Assembly (NCBI GenBank): GCA_030704615.1
Contig: CM060732.1
Coordinates: 76,427,053 to 76,491,052 of the forward strand
Source of the DNA: Takakia lepidozioides
Lineage: Eukaryota; Streptophyta; Takakiopsida; Takakiales; Takakiaceae
Direction: 5' to 3'
DNA: 64,000 nucleotides
Positions 1-10,231 of the stretch are shown here, piece after piece. Positions within the stretch are counted from its first letter, which is position 1. Every line of letters begins with the position of its first letter. The notes beneath the pieces are model-generated. The model had not been told where the DNA came from, searched no databases, and worked only from the letters and a program-made list of their open reading frames with translations. Made by a program: the position numbers and the translations under genes.

Positions 1-2
1 GT

Positions 3-93
3 GCAAGCCTGGCAGCCCTGGAAAGCACGTGCAAAGAGGTACATGGTTGCATCACCAAAGCTGGAATTGTACCAGATGTGATTTTGAACAATA
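3..93 (+). pseudogene. PPR repeat fragment cut off by the R1 terminus
   Basis: Frame 3 reads ASLAALES then KEVHGCITKAGIVPDVILNN, the hinge between two PLS-class pentatricopeptide repeats. It resembles the equivalent part of the PPR gene at 43.8-45.4 kb (ACASLAALEMGKEIHADV). The frame ends abruptly where the R1 terminal repeat begins at 94, so it is host sequence next to the R1 3' end. It is too short to place in a particular PPR gene and continues out of the window on the left. Confidence 0.6.
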
Positions 94-548
94 TGTCGTG
101 CGCATACACCTCGCTACACAACTACATCGGTGTCCAAACCACACAACATATACATACACACAAATCAGTCTGCCACAATATGCACAAAACCAAACCAACA
201 TTTCACTCATAAAATAAGAATCAAGCCCACTACACCCCCAAGGCTTAGGGGAATCAACAATACACGCGCCATAGCCGACGCGGGAGGCTCAACTTGAGAG
301 AGATGAGCCTCACCGCGCGTTCGCCGTGAAGATAAGCCACGCCCAGGGGCCAACAAATATCTTGACCCCTGGGTTGACACTTGGATCAAGCCCAAGTGTC
401 ATATATAAAAACTAGTTATTTATTGGCTAGTTTCACACTACTAGTAAACTTTATTTGACAGCTGTCGTGCGCATACACCTCGCTACACAACTACATCGCT
501 GTCCAAACCACACAACATATACATACACACAAATCAGTCTGCCACAAT
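94..548 (-). repeat. 86-bp direct repeats (94-179 and 463-548), probable R1 LTRs, flanking repeat X
   Basis: The 86 bp at 94-179 and 463-548 are identical except for about one base. Read on the minus strand each begins TGTGGCAG and ends GCACGACA, the TG...CA form of an LTR. The copy at 463-548 directly follows a purine-rich run (rc of 549-560) at the R1 3' end. A diverged copy in the same place closes the second R1 copy near 26730-26815. I therefore read the 84-86 bp unit as a very short R1 LTR. Why two copies flank a 280-bp stretch is unclear: tandem LTRs with an insertion, or a miniature terminal-repeat element. Confidence 0.5.
181..460. repeat. Dispersed repeat X, copy 1 (solo-LTR-like)
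   Basis: About 280 bp, highly similar to 24271-24544, differing mainly by an 8-9 bp indel and scattered substitutions. It starts TGCACAAAAC and ends TTATTTGACA on the plus strand, so both termini fit TG...CA, and it holds a TATATAAAA box near 403-411. No coding potential and no matching target duplication was seen at either copy. A solo LTR or short non-autonomous element is the best guess. Confidence 0.6.
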
Positions 549-802
549 TGCCCCCCTAGCTGGTGGTTAGGTCCCTCTAACTCCAGATAGCTACAAGAGG
601 TAATAGCCACAGCCTCAATAAGTCCTCTATCACTGTCCCTATTGTACTCAAACTCTATAGACCAAGAGGCCGGGTACAAGAGTAGCCCCATCGTTATTCG
701 CCGTCTTGTGTGAACTTGAGCCAGAGATCTCATGTATTGGTCCCATAGTATCTTGGCCTTGTGGTTCTTATTAGTCTCCCATGGTTGTATCCATTGCCAC
801 TA
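549..802 (-). other. R1 3' non-coding region with polypurine tract
   Basis: This lies between the stop of the integrase-PHD frame (803) and the terminal repeat (548) on the minus strand. Its end next to the repeat reads as a G-rich purine tract on the minus strand (complement of the C run at 551-556), suitable as plus-strand primer. The region is conserved, reversed, at about 26490-26720 beside the second R1 copy. No further gene is seen. Confidence 0.6.
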
Positions 803-2262
803 TTAAATGCAACGTGGACACAACCAGTCCCCATCAGGAACCATATCAAGAGGAGGCGTCAAGCATCCCATGTGCCAACCTCTTGAGCATCGATCGTACA
901 CCAGCATGGTGGCTGCCCTTCTGGCAGACCCACACAACATGCACCGCAAACCTGCAGGTACCACCGCCAAGTTTGGGTCAACCCTTCCATCAACATTTGG
1001 AAGGTGACATGGCGCGCAATTACGCACATGGTCCTTCCAAGTCATGCCATCCCGACCCTCCAAGATCAGGAATCCTGAGGGCAACACCTCTCGAACCCTC
1101 AAAATAGTACGTCCTGCAGTCACATCCAGGGTCGTAGGAGCAGTCTGTTGCAAATAAACATAGTCATCAGGGTTAAATCTCCGAACCCTAGGACAATAGC
1201 CCCCACCACGTATGGTAGCATACCTCAACGTATTACGATGCTGTGCAATGGCAAGGTTATCGAAAGCCATGGGCATGACTTTCTTGAACAACTCTGCACG
1301 CTGATCACATGCACATGCCCACACGTCCGGATCGTCAAGGTTGAGAACTATAGCAGCTTCTCTACGAATGGATGCAAGCAAATCTGGCTCTCGGCCAAAG
1401 AGAAGAAAGTATGGTGAGAAAGAGGCAAGTGATGCTTGCTTGCTGAACCTGTAGCCCATGGCTAACCAGGGTAACTGAAGATCCCAATCTCCTAGGTGTC
1501 CCTTCTGCAAGCCACACTTGCACAAACCCCTCTTCACTGTCTGAACAACCCTCTCTGCCAAGCCATCGGCCTCAGGATGATCCCGAGAAGTGGTGCGGTG
1601 GTCTACCAAGGCCTTATCACACAACGCCTGAAACTCCCCCAAGAACTCTCTCCCTTGGTCTGTGAGTACCTCAGCTGGAGCACCGAATCGGCTAAGCACA
1701 CAATCCAAGAATGCATACGCAACTCCCTCACTAGCCTTATCAGGCAATGGAACCAATTCAATCCACTTGGAGAAGTGCTACACCATCACCAACACGTACT
1801 TGTTGTGGCGCATGGTCAGTGGCAACGGCCCTGCGAAGTCAAGACTCCACCTGTAGCCCAATCCCATGTTCGGAAGAGGGTGCAATTGTGGAGTAGGGGC
1901 GTTGAATGAAGCACGCACCCTGTCACACACCATGCACCTAGCCACAAATTGTTGCACCTTTGTGTGCATACCACGCCACCAATACTGCCCCTGTAGTAGA
2001 CTATGAGTGTGTTGCACCCCAAAATGCCCCAACTCCTCATGGGCATGCCGCACTAACCGTGCCCGCTGTGTTGGGTGAGGCACAATCTCACTCGACCATC
2101 CTCCCACACTCGGAGCAGGTGTGTCCCCTCCTACTTGAACCTCTTGGCTCGTTGTAGGATCCGATCCCTCTCCTTGGCAGTCACAATGGCTGCAGTGTCT
2201 CCAGTGCGGAGGTAGTCCAACACAATGGGGGCGAACAGGTGAGGACCATGAGGCGCAGGCCG
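803..2262 (-). pseudogene. R1 integrase with C-terminal PHD finger
   Basis: Ty3/gypsy integrase that joins element DNA to host chromatin. In order it shows an HHCC finger (HEELGHFG, then CMVC), a catalytic core with Asp in LDFAGPL, Asp in LTDQGREF and Glu in HPEADGLAERV, and a GPY-like tail region. It ends with a Cys4-His-Cys3 PHD finger at about 803-943: CMLC, YDRC, GWHMGC, WLCPRC. No chromodomain is present. The third PHD cysteine is Tyr here (codon 896-898) but Cys in the copy at 26.4 kb. Breaks: TAG at 1778-1780, a frameshift near 2090 and a TAG near 2155. The frame upstream of the frameshift reads LDYLRTGDTAAIV. Family call is firm; a chromatin-reading role for the finger is inference. 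Confidence 0.9.
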
Positions 2263-2270
2263 CATCCATG

Positions 2271-4145
2271 GCACACGTGGGAGGTGCTTGAGGTTCAGAG
2301 GGAGTTGGCAGCCAATGCGGCGTTGATGGATGAGGTTGGGGATTTTTCTTGGGTTGAGGAGGTCCTTAAGGATGGGATGATGGGGCAGGATGAGACATTG
2401 TCACTGATAGAGTAGGCAGTGGTCACTGCTCAAGAGGTTGCAGCATAGCAACCACGGGACGCGTCTTCTACCTCTAAGCCTGCTGGACTCAAGGTTGCAG
2501 TCACGGAGGACAACTGGGAGACTGATATTGGACCCATAGTCACCGGAGGAGAGAGACGACGTATACGGCGGTTCTTGAGGGCTTACAGGAACTGCTTTGC
2601 CTTTTGTTTGAAGGACTTGGGAGTACTGAAGGGTCAAGAGATTCGCATTGAATTGGCCGCTGACACGCCAATCTTTCAGAGACCCTATAGATACAGTGAC
2701 ATGGAGAGGTCCTTGATTCAGATGAGGACTCAGGACCTCTGGGAGGTTGGTTGGGTGGAGCTATCTGGTGGAGAGTATGCTTCAGCCACAATGATGCCAG
2801 CCAAGAAGGATGTCTATGGCAATTGGACGGAGAGACGTATGTGCGGTGATTACCGGCCTGTAAATCGTCAGACCAAGTCCGATAGGTATGCCATGCCAAC
2901 ACCAGAGGAGATCTTTGATGCCATTGGGCATGCCAAGGTCTTTAGCACTTTGGATTTACGATCCGGATATCACCAGTTGCCGATCATAGAGGCGGATAAG
3001 CAGAAGACGACATTCTGGGGGATCAATGAGCACGGGAAGGATTGCCTATACCAGTGGCGGTTCTTACCATTTGGGCTTAAGAACGCTCCTGCAGAGTTTC
3101 AGAGAGTCATGGACAGGATTCTAGCAGGGGTGGAGTTTGCTCGGTGCTACATAGATGACATCATCATCTTTAGTGCTATGGTGGAGGAGCATGAGAGACA
3201 CCTTCAGGTGGTATTTGAGCGCTTGAGGGCGCACGGATTGAAGTTACATCCGGGGAAGTGCAAGTTTTTCCACAACCAAATTGAGTATCTGGGTCACATG
3301 ATATATCCTGGAGGATTGGGGGTACAGTAGACTAAGGTAGAGGCCATTGCACAGATTCCACGTCCCACGGATGTGAGCCGAGTTCGAGCTTTCATGGGGT
3401 TGGCAAACTATTATAGACGGTTTGTCAAGGGATTTAGTGCCATTGCAAAGGCTCTAACCAAGCTAACCAAGGTGGACCAGGAGTGGCAGTGAGAAGATGA
3501 GCAAGAACGAGCTTTTCAAGAGCTCAAGGCGAGGTTGACCTCAGCGCCCATCTTGAGACGACCTATCAGGGGGCGTCCTTTTCAGCTGCATACAAATTGG
3601 AGTATGCTGGGGCTTGGAGCGGTGCTCACACAGGTGGATGATGAGGGAAGAGAGTTCGTAGTGGTTTATATTAGCCGCTCGAACAACGCTGCAGAGGCTA
3701 AGTATAGCTCATATAAGGGAGAGTGCTTAGCTGCAGTGTGGGCCGTGACACACTTCAGGTGCTATCTATATGGCAATCTCTTCACCCTTGTCACGGATCA
3801 CCAGCCACTCAAGTGGCTGATGGAGTCAGACAAGCTTATAGGAAAGCTTGCATGATGGACACTCATACTCCAGGAATATGACTTTTAGGTGGTACATCGA
3901 CCCGGTCTAGTCAATCGGGATGCGGATGGGTTAAGTCGTAATCCATGCACGAGCCAGCAGGATGACACTGGAGCTTGGTGGCATGGTGAGACGGACGAGG
4001 AGATGGTGCCCGGATGACATGCATCTGCATTTCTGTGTATCTTGGCAGCGGAAGGCCAAGTTGGACCTGCAACAGGGATGACTGTAGATCAAGTGTCTGT
4101 GGACCCTGAGGCCAACAATGAGCAAGGTGGCGCCAAAGATATACA
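2271..4145 (+). pseudogene. R1 reverse transcriptase and RNase H, inverted relative to the rest of R1
   Basis: Ty3/gypsy RT with [35 protein letters not shown] and the catalytic YIDDIIIFS near 3148. The connection domain has FMGLANYYRRFVKGF. RNase H has GLGAVLTQ, YSSYKGECLAAVWA and TDHQPLKWL. The expected first RNase H Asp is Asn (HTNWS, codon 3595-3597). The frame continues past RNase H (DADGLSRNP, WWHGETDEEMVPG) to about 4145. Stops lie at 2413, 2446, 3328, 3490, 3853 and 3886; several are TAG where CAG is plausible. It is the only R1 coding block on the plus strand. Flipping 2270-4145 restores methyltransferase, RT, RNase H, integrase order, so an internal inversion is the simplest account. 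Confidence 0.9.
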
Positions 4146-5190
4146 TGAGGATTCTCTATCAAGGGAAGTGTACTCCGTACTCTGCGCTGCTCAGCCATAG
4201 CCAAGCTGATAATCCAGGTCAAACAATTGAGATCCATGGCTTGCCCCAACACCTGACGACGTGATGCCTCAGAAAGAGATGGCACCGCCGTGGTACCAAT
4301 GGTAAAACCCATCGCCCGCTTGCGCTTGTCAACATTGGGCTCCACTAATTGCTGCAACTGGCTATCCCACAAGAGGCCAGGTCCACCATCCCGGAAAACA
4401 TGAGATCCTGGAAAGCTGAGCAGTGTAGGCAATGTTGCTTGTGGGTGACCCACCTTATTGACCACTGCCAAAGGTGATCGGTCATTGTGTCTCACACACT
4501 GAGACTGCCTCCCTATGTCCAAAATGCTATCAACCGTGAGGTTTGGTGGCCGCTGCACCCCATCAAATGCACGCTTGAGCATTGCAGGTGGCATCAAGTT
4601 GGTCCACCATAGTCGTGGGCGATGAGCCCGTGACCCTACTGCAGCTGCATCCAGCAATACTGCTGACCCAAGCCAAGATCGCACTTGATGCACACTGGTC
4701 ACCTTGGCCCGAGAATCACCCATCAATGGCACATTCTCCAAGATATATGCCGGAGAGTCTGTTTGCTGAAGCTGTAAATAGCGCAGGACCCTCAACATCT
4801 CCCAAAACATGCGTGACCTTGAGTCTTGTAACCCATTGCCATGCCCGGCTGATGAATGCCCTTGGCAGGGCCAACCTGTCACTACCAAGTGAATAGGGCC
4901 AAACCGCTCCAAATCCTGCGCCCCCAGCAAAGAGATGTCTGCTGGCAAGGCTTGCTAGTATCCACGAACTGCAGACACTGGCAACAAATCAGGGTACTGC
5001 TGTACCAACTGAGCAACATGGCGCAGTGAGACGCGTCGTGCAGTCTCATCCCTCTCCACATACAAGTAACGTCGAACTCGTACACCTGCCTGCAACACTG
5101 CAGCCAATCCAGTGCTGATCCCGCCAAACAAGTCCAGAAGACAATGCCTTCGTCCGGGCACTGCCATACAAGAGGTATGGTGTTCAATGG
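4146..5190 (-). pseudogene. DNMT3-type C5 DNA methyltransferase encoded inside R1 pol
   Basis: The frame shows the C5 methyltransferase motifs in the normal, non-permuted order. Motif I is LLDLFGGISTGLAAVL (SAM binding). Motif IV is VVTGWPCQGHSSAG with the catalytic Pro-Cys. Motif VI is ILENVPLMG. A motif VIII-like AHRPRLWWTNLMP resembles DNMT3 HRARYFWGN. The C-terminal RAMGFTIGTTAVPSLSEA, RRQVLGQAM and LTWIISLA match the MGF...LLG...PVI end of DNMT3. The order excludes the rearranged plant DRM type. It sits between the R1 protease and, once the inversion is undone, RT. One TAG (4955-4957) and a frameshift near 5160-5230 break it. Product: 5-methylcytosine in DNA. Whether it is a separate protein or released by the protease is unknown. 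Confidence 0.88.
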
Positions 5191-6204
5191 CGACAACTGA
5201 GGTGGTCCTGGTGCAATCACCGCACTCTCCTCCTCTCCTGACGGTACAAAGGCATCTACCCAGGCTTGTTGCACACGTCTATCAGCAGCCTGCTGCAAAT
5301 CCTTGCTCGTACCCCACAATGGAGTGTGAGCAACCATGGCAGGCAACTCCGCTGTACCATGCATGTCATCCTGCTCTGCTGGAGGTGGCACATCCTCTGC
5401 ATGGGCATTGCCCTCCAGCAACTCTCCAGGCCAACTAACTGCAGCTGTGAAGGCTGCTAGTGTTGGCATCTTGCCCCGCTGGGCAGCAGCAATACCCCCA
5501 ATGAATGTCACATGGAGCTGTACACGACGACCATCCCCTGACTGCCATCCAGGACTGTAGGATGCTGACTCCTCCCAAAAATCCAGGATGAAGCCCATGG
5601 GATACAACACTGCCCCACCAATGAGGACATCGTAAGAGACCGTGTCTGTCACAATGGCCTTGGCTCGCATCACTGAGCCATCTATAGGATGATCCGGCTG
5701 TAGTCTAATGGCCAACTCACACCGTGTCATGCCCCGAGCCTGCTCTGATCCTCCCAGAGATGTCTGTATCTGGAAGGGACAAGGCTCCATATCCGCCTTC
5801 ATGAGGCCCAAACCTGCAATACCGACTTTGCCCAACATCAGTGGCTGAGCTCCCGAGTCCAACAAGACCCGCAGTGGCCGGTACCTCTTGCCTGCCGGTC
5901 CACTCAAAGAGAAAATGTCATCCTGGTTGTCTAACAAGACAACATCAGGTGTCATCATGGCGCGCTCAAAGGCTGGCCTAGCTGGCAGCTCCGTCAACCT
6001 GGCAGCTGCAGCTTGCCATGGCGCAGCCGTGACAGTCTTGACCCTCAAATCTGAGGATCCCTTTGTCACTACACCTTCCACTAACTCCGCAGAAGATGAA
6101 GTGACCTCCCCACTCTCACAGAGTGTTGCTGCTAGTCTGAACATTGCAGCTGGTCTACCCCCGGCATCGCAATCATGGTTGCTGAGAACAGTGGGGCCTG
6201 ACAC
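5191..6204 (-). pseudogene. R1 aspartic protease region
   Basis: Long open minus-strand frame between gag and the methyltransferase. The retropepsin active site is VLLDSGAQPLMLG (about 5829-5866), followed by a TSLGG strand, YDVLIGGAVLYPMGFILDF and a long linker (HAEDVPPPAEQ, VDAFVPSGEEES). The protease would cut the Gag-Pol polyprotein. It overlaps the gag frame end by about 70 bases in another frame, so Gag-Pol fusion needed a frameshift or a mutation has occurred. The N-terminal part before DSG (ELVEGVVTKGSSDLR) has no recognised domain. Confidence 0.8.
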
Positions 6205-8105
6205 ACAGAGGTGGCCGCCCCCAACAACACACTGGCTGCACTAGCCTTGGCAGCAGGTGTCAGTGCTGCACGTGTAGCTCTTCCCAATGGCACAATAACG
6301 GCCTCTGCTTCAGTATCTGTCGGGCGAGAACTAGGTGCCATGGATGTTGTCGACCCTGTCTCTACCAAGATGAATGATTGAGGCAACCTAGCCTTACGGC
6401 TTGCCTCCCCACGCTGTGGATCCAACTCCACCTCTGCACCTCGTGGCTCAGGAACTCGTGCTGCTCCTCGAGTGACGGCTGTAGCAGACTCCACCTGCAC
6501 TAGTGGTAGTGTTGCCCCACACATAAATCCCATGCCTCCCATGTCTCCTCCGTCAAGATGACGCTGCTGAGGAGGAACAGGAGGTGGACCCTCAGGTCTT
6601 GGAGCTGGTACCACCTGAGCTGTGGCCATGGCAGCAAACCTTTGCTCTAGCTGCTGAAGCCGGTTGGCCATACCTTGGTCAACGCCCTGACCTCCGCGTC
6701 CTTGGCCATACTGTGCTTGCCCTTGTCCTGCACCTCGTGCCTGGCCACCTTGTCCTCTCTGAGGTGCTCCACCTCGCTCTCGGCCACCATTGTTCCCTTG
6801 GAACTGGCCTCGCCGCAACTCAGGGTGCAAGTCATAACACTGGGCATCTCCATGCCCATACTTGCCACAATGCCCACATTGCAACTGTGCAGGCTGTGTT
6901 TGTGCCGACCCTTTGCCACTCTCTGGGCAATCTTTCTTGACATGGGGTTCTCCACATGTCCAACATACCACCCCTGGTTGCTGTTGGCCTGCAAAAGATG
7001 CTACTGGCCTCTGCACCTGAGGTCCCCTGTAAGCTCCATGGAATTTGGGTTGGGCAACCTTGCCCCCCTGACCACACTGTTGGGCAGTCCCTTGTGCCTG
7101 TTGGCTGGCAGCTGCACCTCGTGCAGGCATGTCCTTGCCAAATCCAATGGTAACAACTCGCTCTTCCACCATGTTGAACTCAATCCGCTCAGCCAGCAGA
7201 AACACATCTGCTAATATGGGTTGGGCCGCTTGTAACAGGGTTGCATCCCGCACCCTTCTCCTGAGCTCCTTGTCCAAAATTCCATACTAGAACTGGATTG
7301 CCTAAGCTTTAGTAACCCCTTGGGTCACACTTATCAAGCGCCTCATACGAGTGTAGGCCTCTCGCAAGCTCTCACTGGATTTGCGCTGGAAGTCTTGCAA
7401 ACTTCGAAGCTTCTCTGTCCGTACGCCTTGGTAGTTCGTCCGCAACTCATGGAAGAACTCCACCACCGGGTTGAATTTAGGCACATGTGTTGTAGTTGTG
7501 GCAGAAGGAGTAGTAGCACCTTTTGAACTGGTACCACCTGCAGAAGTACCGACACTACTTGTTCCACTACTAGTGCTGGCAGTGGGAGATATTGGTGCTG
7601 ATGCAGCTATTGGTTGCGTCGTGCCTCGAGTAATGGAAACGTAATCAGGTGACCAATACATCCTCCACTCCTCAATCTCTGCTTCATGTCCTTGCCTGAA
7701 CTCGTGGTAATCGTCCATAGGCGAGCCTTCAAAATGCTGGAACAGTCCCTTCCACGCCATGAATGGGGTTGTTCATTGCGCATCTACTACAAATCACACC
7801 AGCTGTCGAACTCCTGGATAAAGTCATCCAGCTCGATTATGCCCATAGCTCCAGAGTACCTACAAGGCCCCTTGGTAGCTCCATACATCTCCTCCATGTC
7901 GTCCCACAACAATGGCGAAGGAAACTGCACACCTGTTGATGAAGCCTCCGAGTCTGTGTCAGACTCTGCACTAGTTCAGGGTGGAGATGAAGATGGTCTG
8001 AACCGAACACCTCGTCTTGTGAACCCACTCTCACTGCTACCGCGTGTAGCCGTACTCCCCTCAAAACCCTTGGGTGACTCCGTGATGACACTCACAACCC
8101 GCACC

Positions 8106-9122
8106 TGTTAGAGGACTGTAGGGGACTTAGACACTTATACGGGATCTGTAGGGTACCCTTAATTTTTGCACAGACTGAGACCAACAGGAGCCTTAGGGGT
8201 GACAGCAGCGCACTGTAGAGGGGGGTTACACAGTCAACACAGCCCGTCACAGTCGTCACAGCCCACACAGCCAACACAGCCCGTCACAGTCGTCACAGCC
8301 CACACAGCCAACACAGCCCGTCACAGTCGTCACAGCCCACACAGCCAACACAGCCCGTCACAGTCGTCACAGCCCACACAGCCGACACAGCCGTCACAGT
8401 CGTCACAGCAGACACAGCCCACACAGCCAGTCACAGCCCGGCACAGCCACACAGCCAGTCACAGCCCGACACAGCCAAACACAGCCAGTCACCGCTTGAC
8501 ACAGCTGTCACGATAATAGGGAACGACTGTGGGGAACAACACCTGTGAAGGGAACATGTTAGTTCACAGACGACGGTTAGAGAGGGAAACGGTTAGAACC
8601 GCGGATAGGAGGATAAAGGGAGAAACGGGGAATGAAGGAGGATCATCATTATTCGGAGGAGGACTTCTTAGTCAGTGGGAGCGGAGATCAGAGGAAAAAG
8701 CTGGAGAGCACGGTGAAGGAGGAAAGAGGATTAGTAGATGTTTGTTATATGCAAAGCGGTAGTGATATTGTAGAGCAGATTAGAGACATAATGGCTTCGG
8801 CCTGATACCTGATAAATCATAATCTGATACTTACACGATACAATCACACTGTGTAGAGAGATCTGAGTGAAGCTGTGGATTGAATGGATGAGTGAAGAAA
8901 ACCGATAGATTGATGAAGCAAACTAATACTTAATTATCAATGGTAAGGTAGCTAAGATGAATGCGAAAAGGGAAACAAATAGGAAACACCCCCATGATAC
9001 ACTAGCTGTAGGTCATGACTGATTGTTCTGCGCGGGCTGAGTACTTAGAGATTTCCAACTCTTCTATCTTGGAGTTTCCGCCTCGGATAGCGAAGGGATG
9101 GGTGAGTAAAAGCCGCGCGACA
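8106..9122 (+). mobile_element. Solo LTR of the R2 family
   Basis: It starts TGTTAGAGGACTG and ends AAGCCGCGCGACA, colinear with both R2 LTRs (10232-11340, 20780-21951). It is bounded by the 5-bp target duplication gcacc (8101-8105 and 9123-9127). No internal R2 sequence remains, so it arose by LTR-LTR recombination. It sits inside R1 gag and is therefore younger than R1. It contains a CACAGCC tandem array at 8225-8515. Confidence 0.93.
8225..8515 (+). repeat. CACAGCC-type tandem array in the solo LTR
   Basis: Near-perfect units of about 36-37 bp (built from gtcacagtcgtcacagccc and acacagccaacacagccc) repeat about four times, then decay into shorter 10-20 bp CACAGCC units. The array has no stops in one frame for 116 codons (repeating SQPTQPTQP), but this is a by-product of the repeat. 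Equivalent arrays lie at the same place in both R2 LTRs. Confidence 0.9.
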
Positions 9123-9135
9123 GCACCTCCCCCAT

Positions 9136-9670
9136 GTAACACTATAAGGCTCTAGTACTAATTCTAATAGTGACACGGGTGAGCACCTGTTGCGGATTAA
9201 GGGTCATATCCTAGTGGTTAAGGGCACCTGCACCTGCATCCACCGCAAGAACTCCTATGGTTGGCTGGTCATCAACCCAGCCTCACCATAGAGGAAACAC
9301 TGGTGGTCTTGCTAGTCATCACTCCAGCCTCACCACCGACAGTATACTCTAGGATTGACCGGTGATCAAATCTGGCCTAATCCCTATGAAAGTAAGCGCC
9401 CACACAAAACCAACATGGCACACAGTCAAGCATGCAGGTGTGGGGGGGATCCAAACACAAGAAACCAAAACATCAACACCCCCACACCAAAATCCCTCTG
9501 CAGTGCTGTTCCTGCAGAATACCCCAGCCCAAAAACCCCGGACTGACTGGCCTCCACCAAGAGAGGCTTTGGCAACTACAAGTACAAAGTAATGAAAATA
9601 GTAAAGAGAGGGAGGGGAAGAATAGAGGCCCGACCAAGCAAGATCTAATCCTGATCTATGCTATCAACTG
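9136..9670 (-). other. Leader between an upstream open frame and R1 gag; SINE-like promoter motifs
   Basis: No gene is seen. The plus strand carries an A-box-like tagtggttaagggc (9212-9225) and a weak B-box-like tggtcatcaaccca (9266-9279) at tRNA spacing. A near-repeat of the second motif block follows about 50 bp later (gctagtcatcactccagcct). This may be a SINE head or part of the R1 5' leader. The R1 5' LTR was not found here. Confidence 0.35.
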
Positions 9671-10231
9671 TCAGACTTCTCTCAAAGTGCCTCGCTCTGC
9701 ATGATGGTAAGGTGTGGGAGGTATATCTATGTCCAGAAACCTGCCACTAACCTTATCCCAAGCTACAGTAGCTCGCTCTAACCAACCCTCCTCCTCTTTC
9801 TGCCAGGTAGAGACAAAGCAATACTCCCCTATCTCCCGCTCACTGAATACTAAAGAAAATAAAGTTAGGGTCTGACAGTCTCTCAACTCGAAAGCTTTGA
9901 GACGGTTGCGGGTGTCCTTGTTGCGAATGACTGCATCTCCTTCAAACAGAACAAACTGTTCATTGCTAATGAACCCCCGCTCGTGGTTGCCTCGTGCAGA
10001 GCGTGTCTGGCTGCAACCACGTTTGATTGCAAAAACTTGTGCAGCTCCTGCTTCTCTGCTCCAGTACACCACGGCCTTGTGGCTGAACACCTTGGTCCTC
10101 GAGGCTGTCTTTGGCTGTGTTCCAAGCCTAGCTTTCACCCACTTTGGTATTTCACCTACAGCTGCAGAACTGCTTGCTCCAACAGAGTTCTGACTGTCCA
10201 AAGCAATATTGAGGCCCTCAACGCCAACTAC
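9671..10231 (-). pseudogene. 3' part of an unrecognised open frame split by R2
   Basis: Open for about 187 codons to a TGA, including VGEIPKWVKARLGTQPK, SHKAVVYWSREAGAAQVFA, NHERGFISNEQFVLFEGDA and EIGEYCFVSTWQKEEEGW. If R2 and one actac copy are removed, the frame continues without break into 21952-22034. So the R2 insertion split a single open frame of roughly 215 codons. I do not recognise a domain. It lies on the R1 strand about 0.55 kb upstream of R1 gag, so it may be an R1 accessory frame or an unrelated host exon. Confidence 0.5.

Larger units (their letters stand above)
6132..9135 (-). pseudogene. R1 gag, interrupted in codon 5 by a solo LTR
   Basis: The capsid-like region (EGSPMDDYHEFRQGH, FFHELRTNYQGVRTEKL, KSSESLREAYTRMRRLI) is followed by a Q/G-rich stretch. 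Two zinc knuckles follow: CWTCGEPHVKKDC, a CX2CX3HX4C variant, and the classic CGHCGKYGHGDAQC. After removing the solo LTR at 8106-9122 and one gcacc copy, an ATG at 9133-9135 opens a continuous frame MGEV-RVVSVITESPKGFEG, which fixes the start. Breaks: tandem TAG TAG at 7794-7799, a frameshift near 7750, and TAG at 7302-7304 and 7287-7289. Gag packages element RNA in the cytoplasm. The product is certain as a class; this copy is dead. Confidence 0.85.

Noticed and set aside
4146-5190. Methyltransferase as bacterial restriction-modification contamination
   Set aside because: It is collinear with retroelement gag and protease on the same strand, its C-terminus is DNMT3-like, and plant sequences flank it on both sides.
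4146-5190. Methyltransferase as a plant DRM
   Set aside because: Motif I precedes motif IV and motifs VIII-X come last. DRM proteins have the blocks rearranged.
8225-8515. Regularly spaced repeats that might suggest a CRISPR array
   Set aside because: Units are contiguous without unique spacers, lie inside LTRs of a plant retrotransposon and vary in length.
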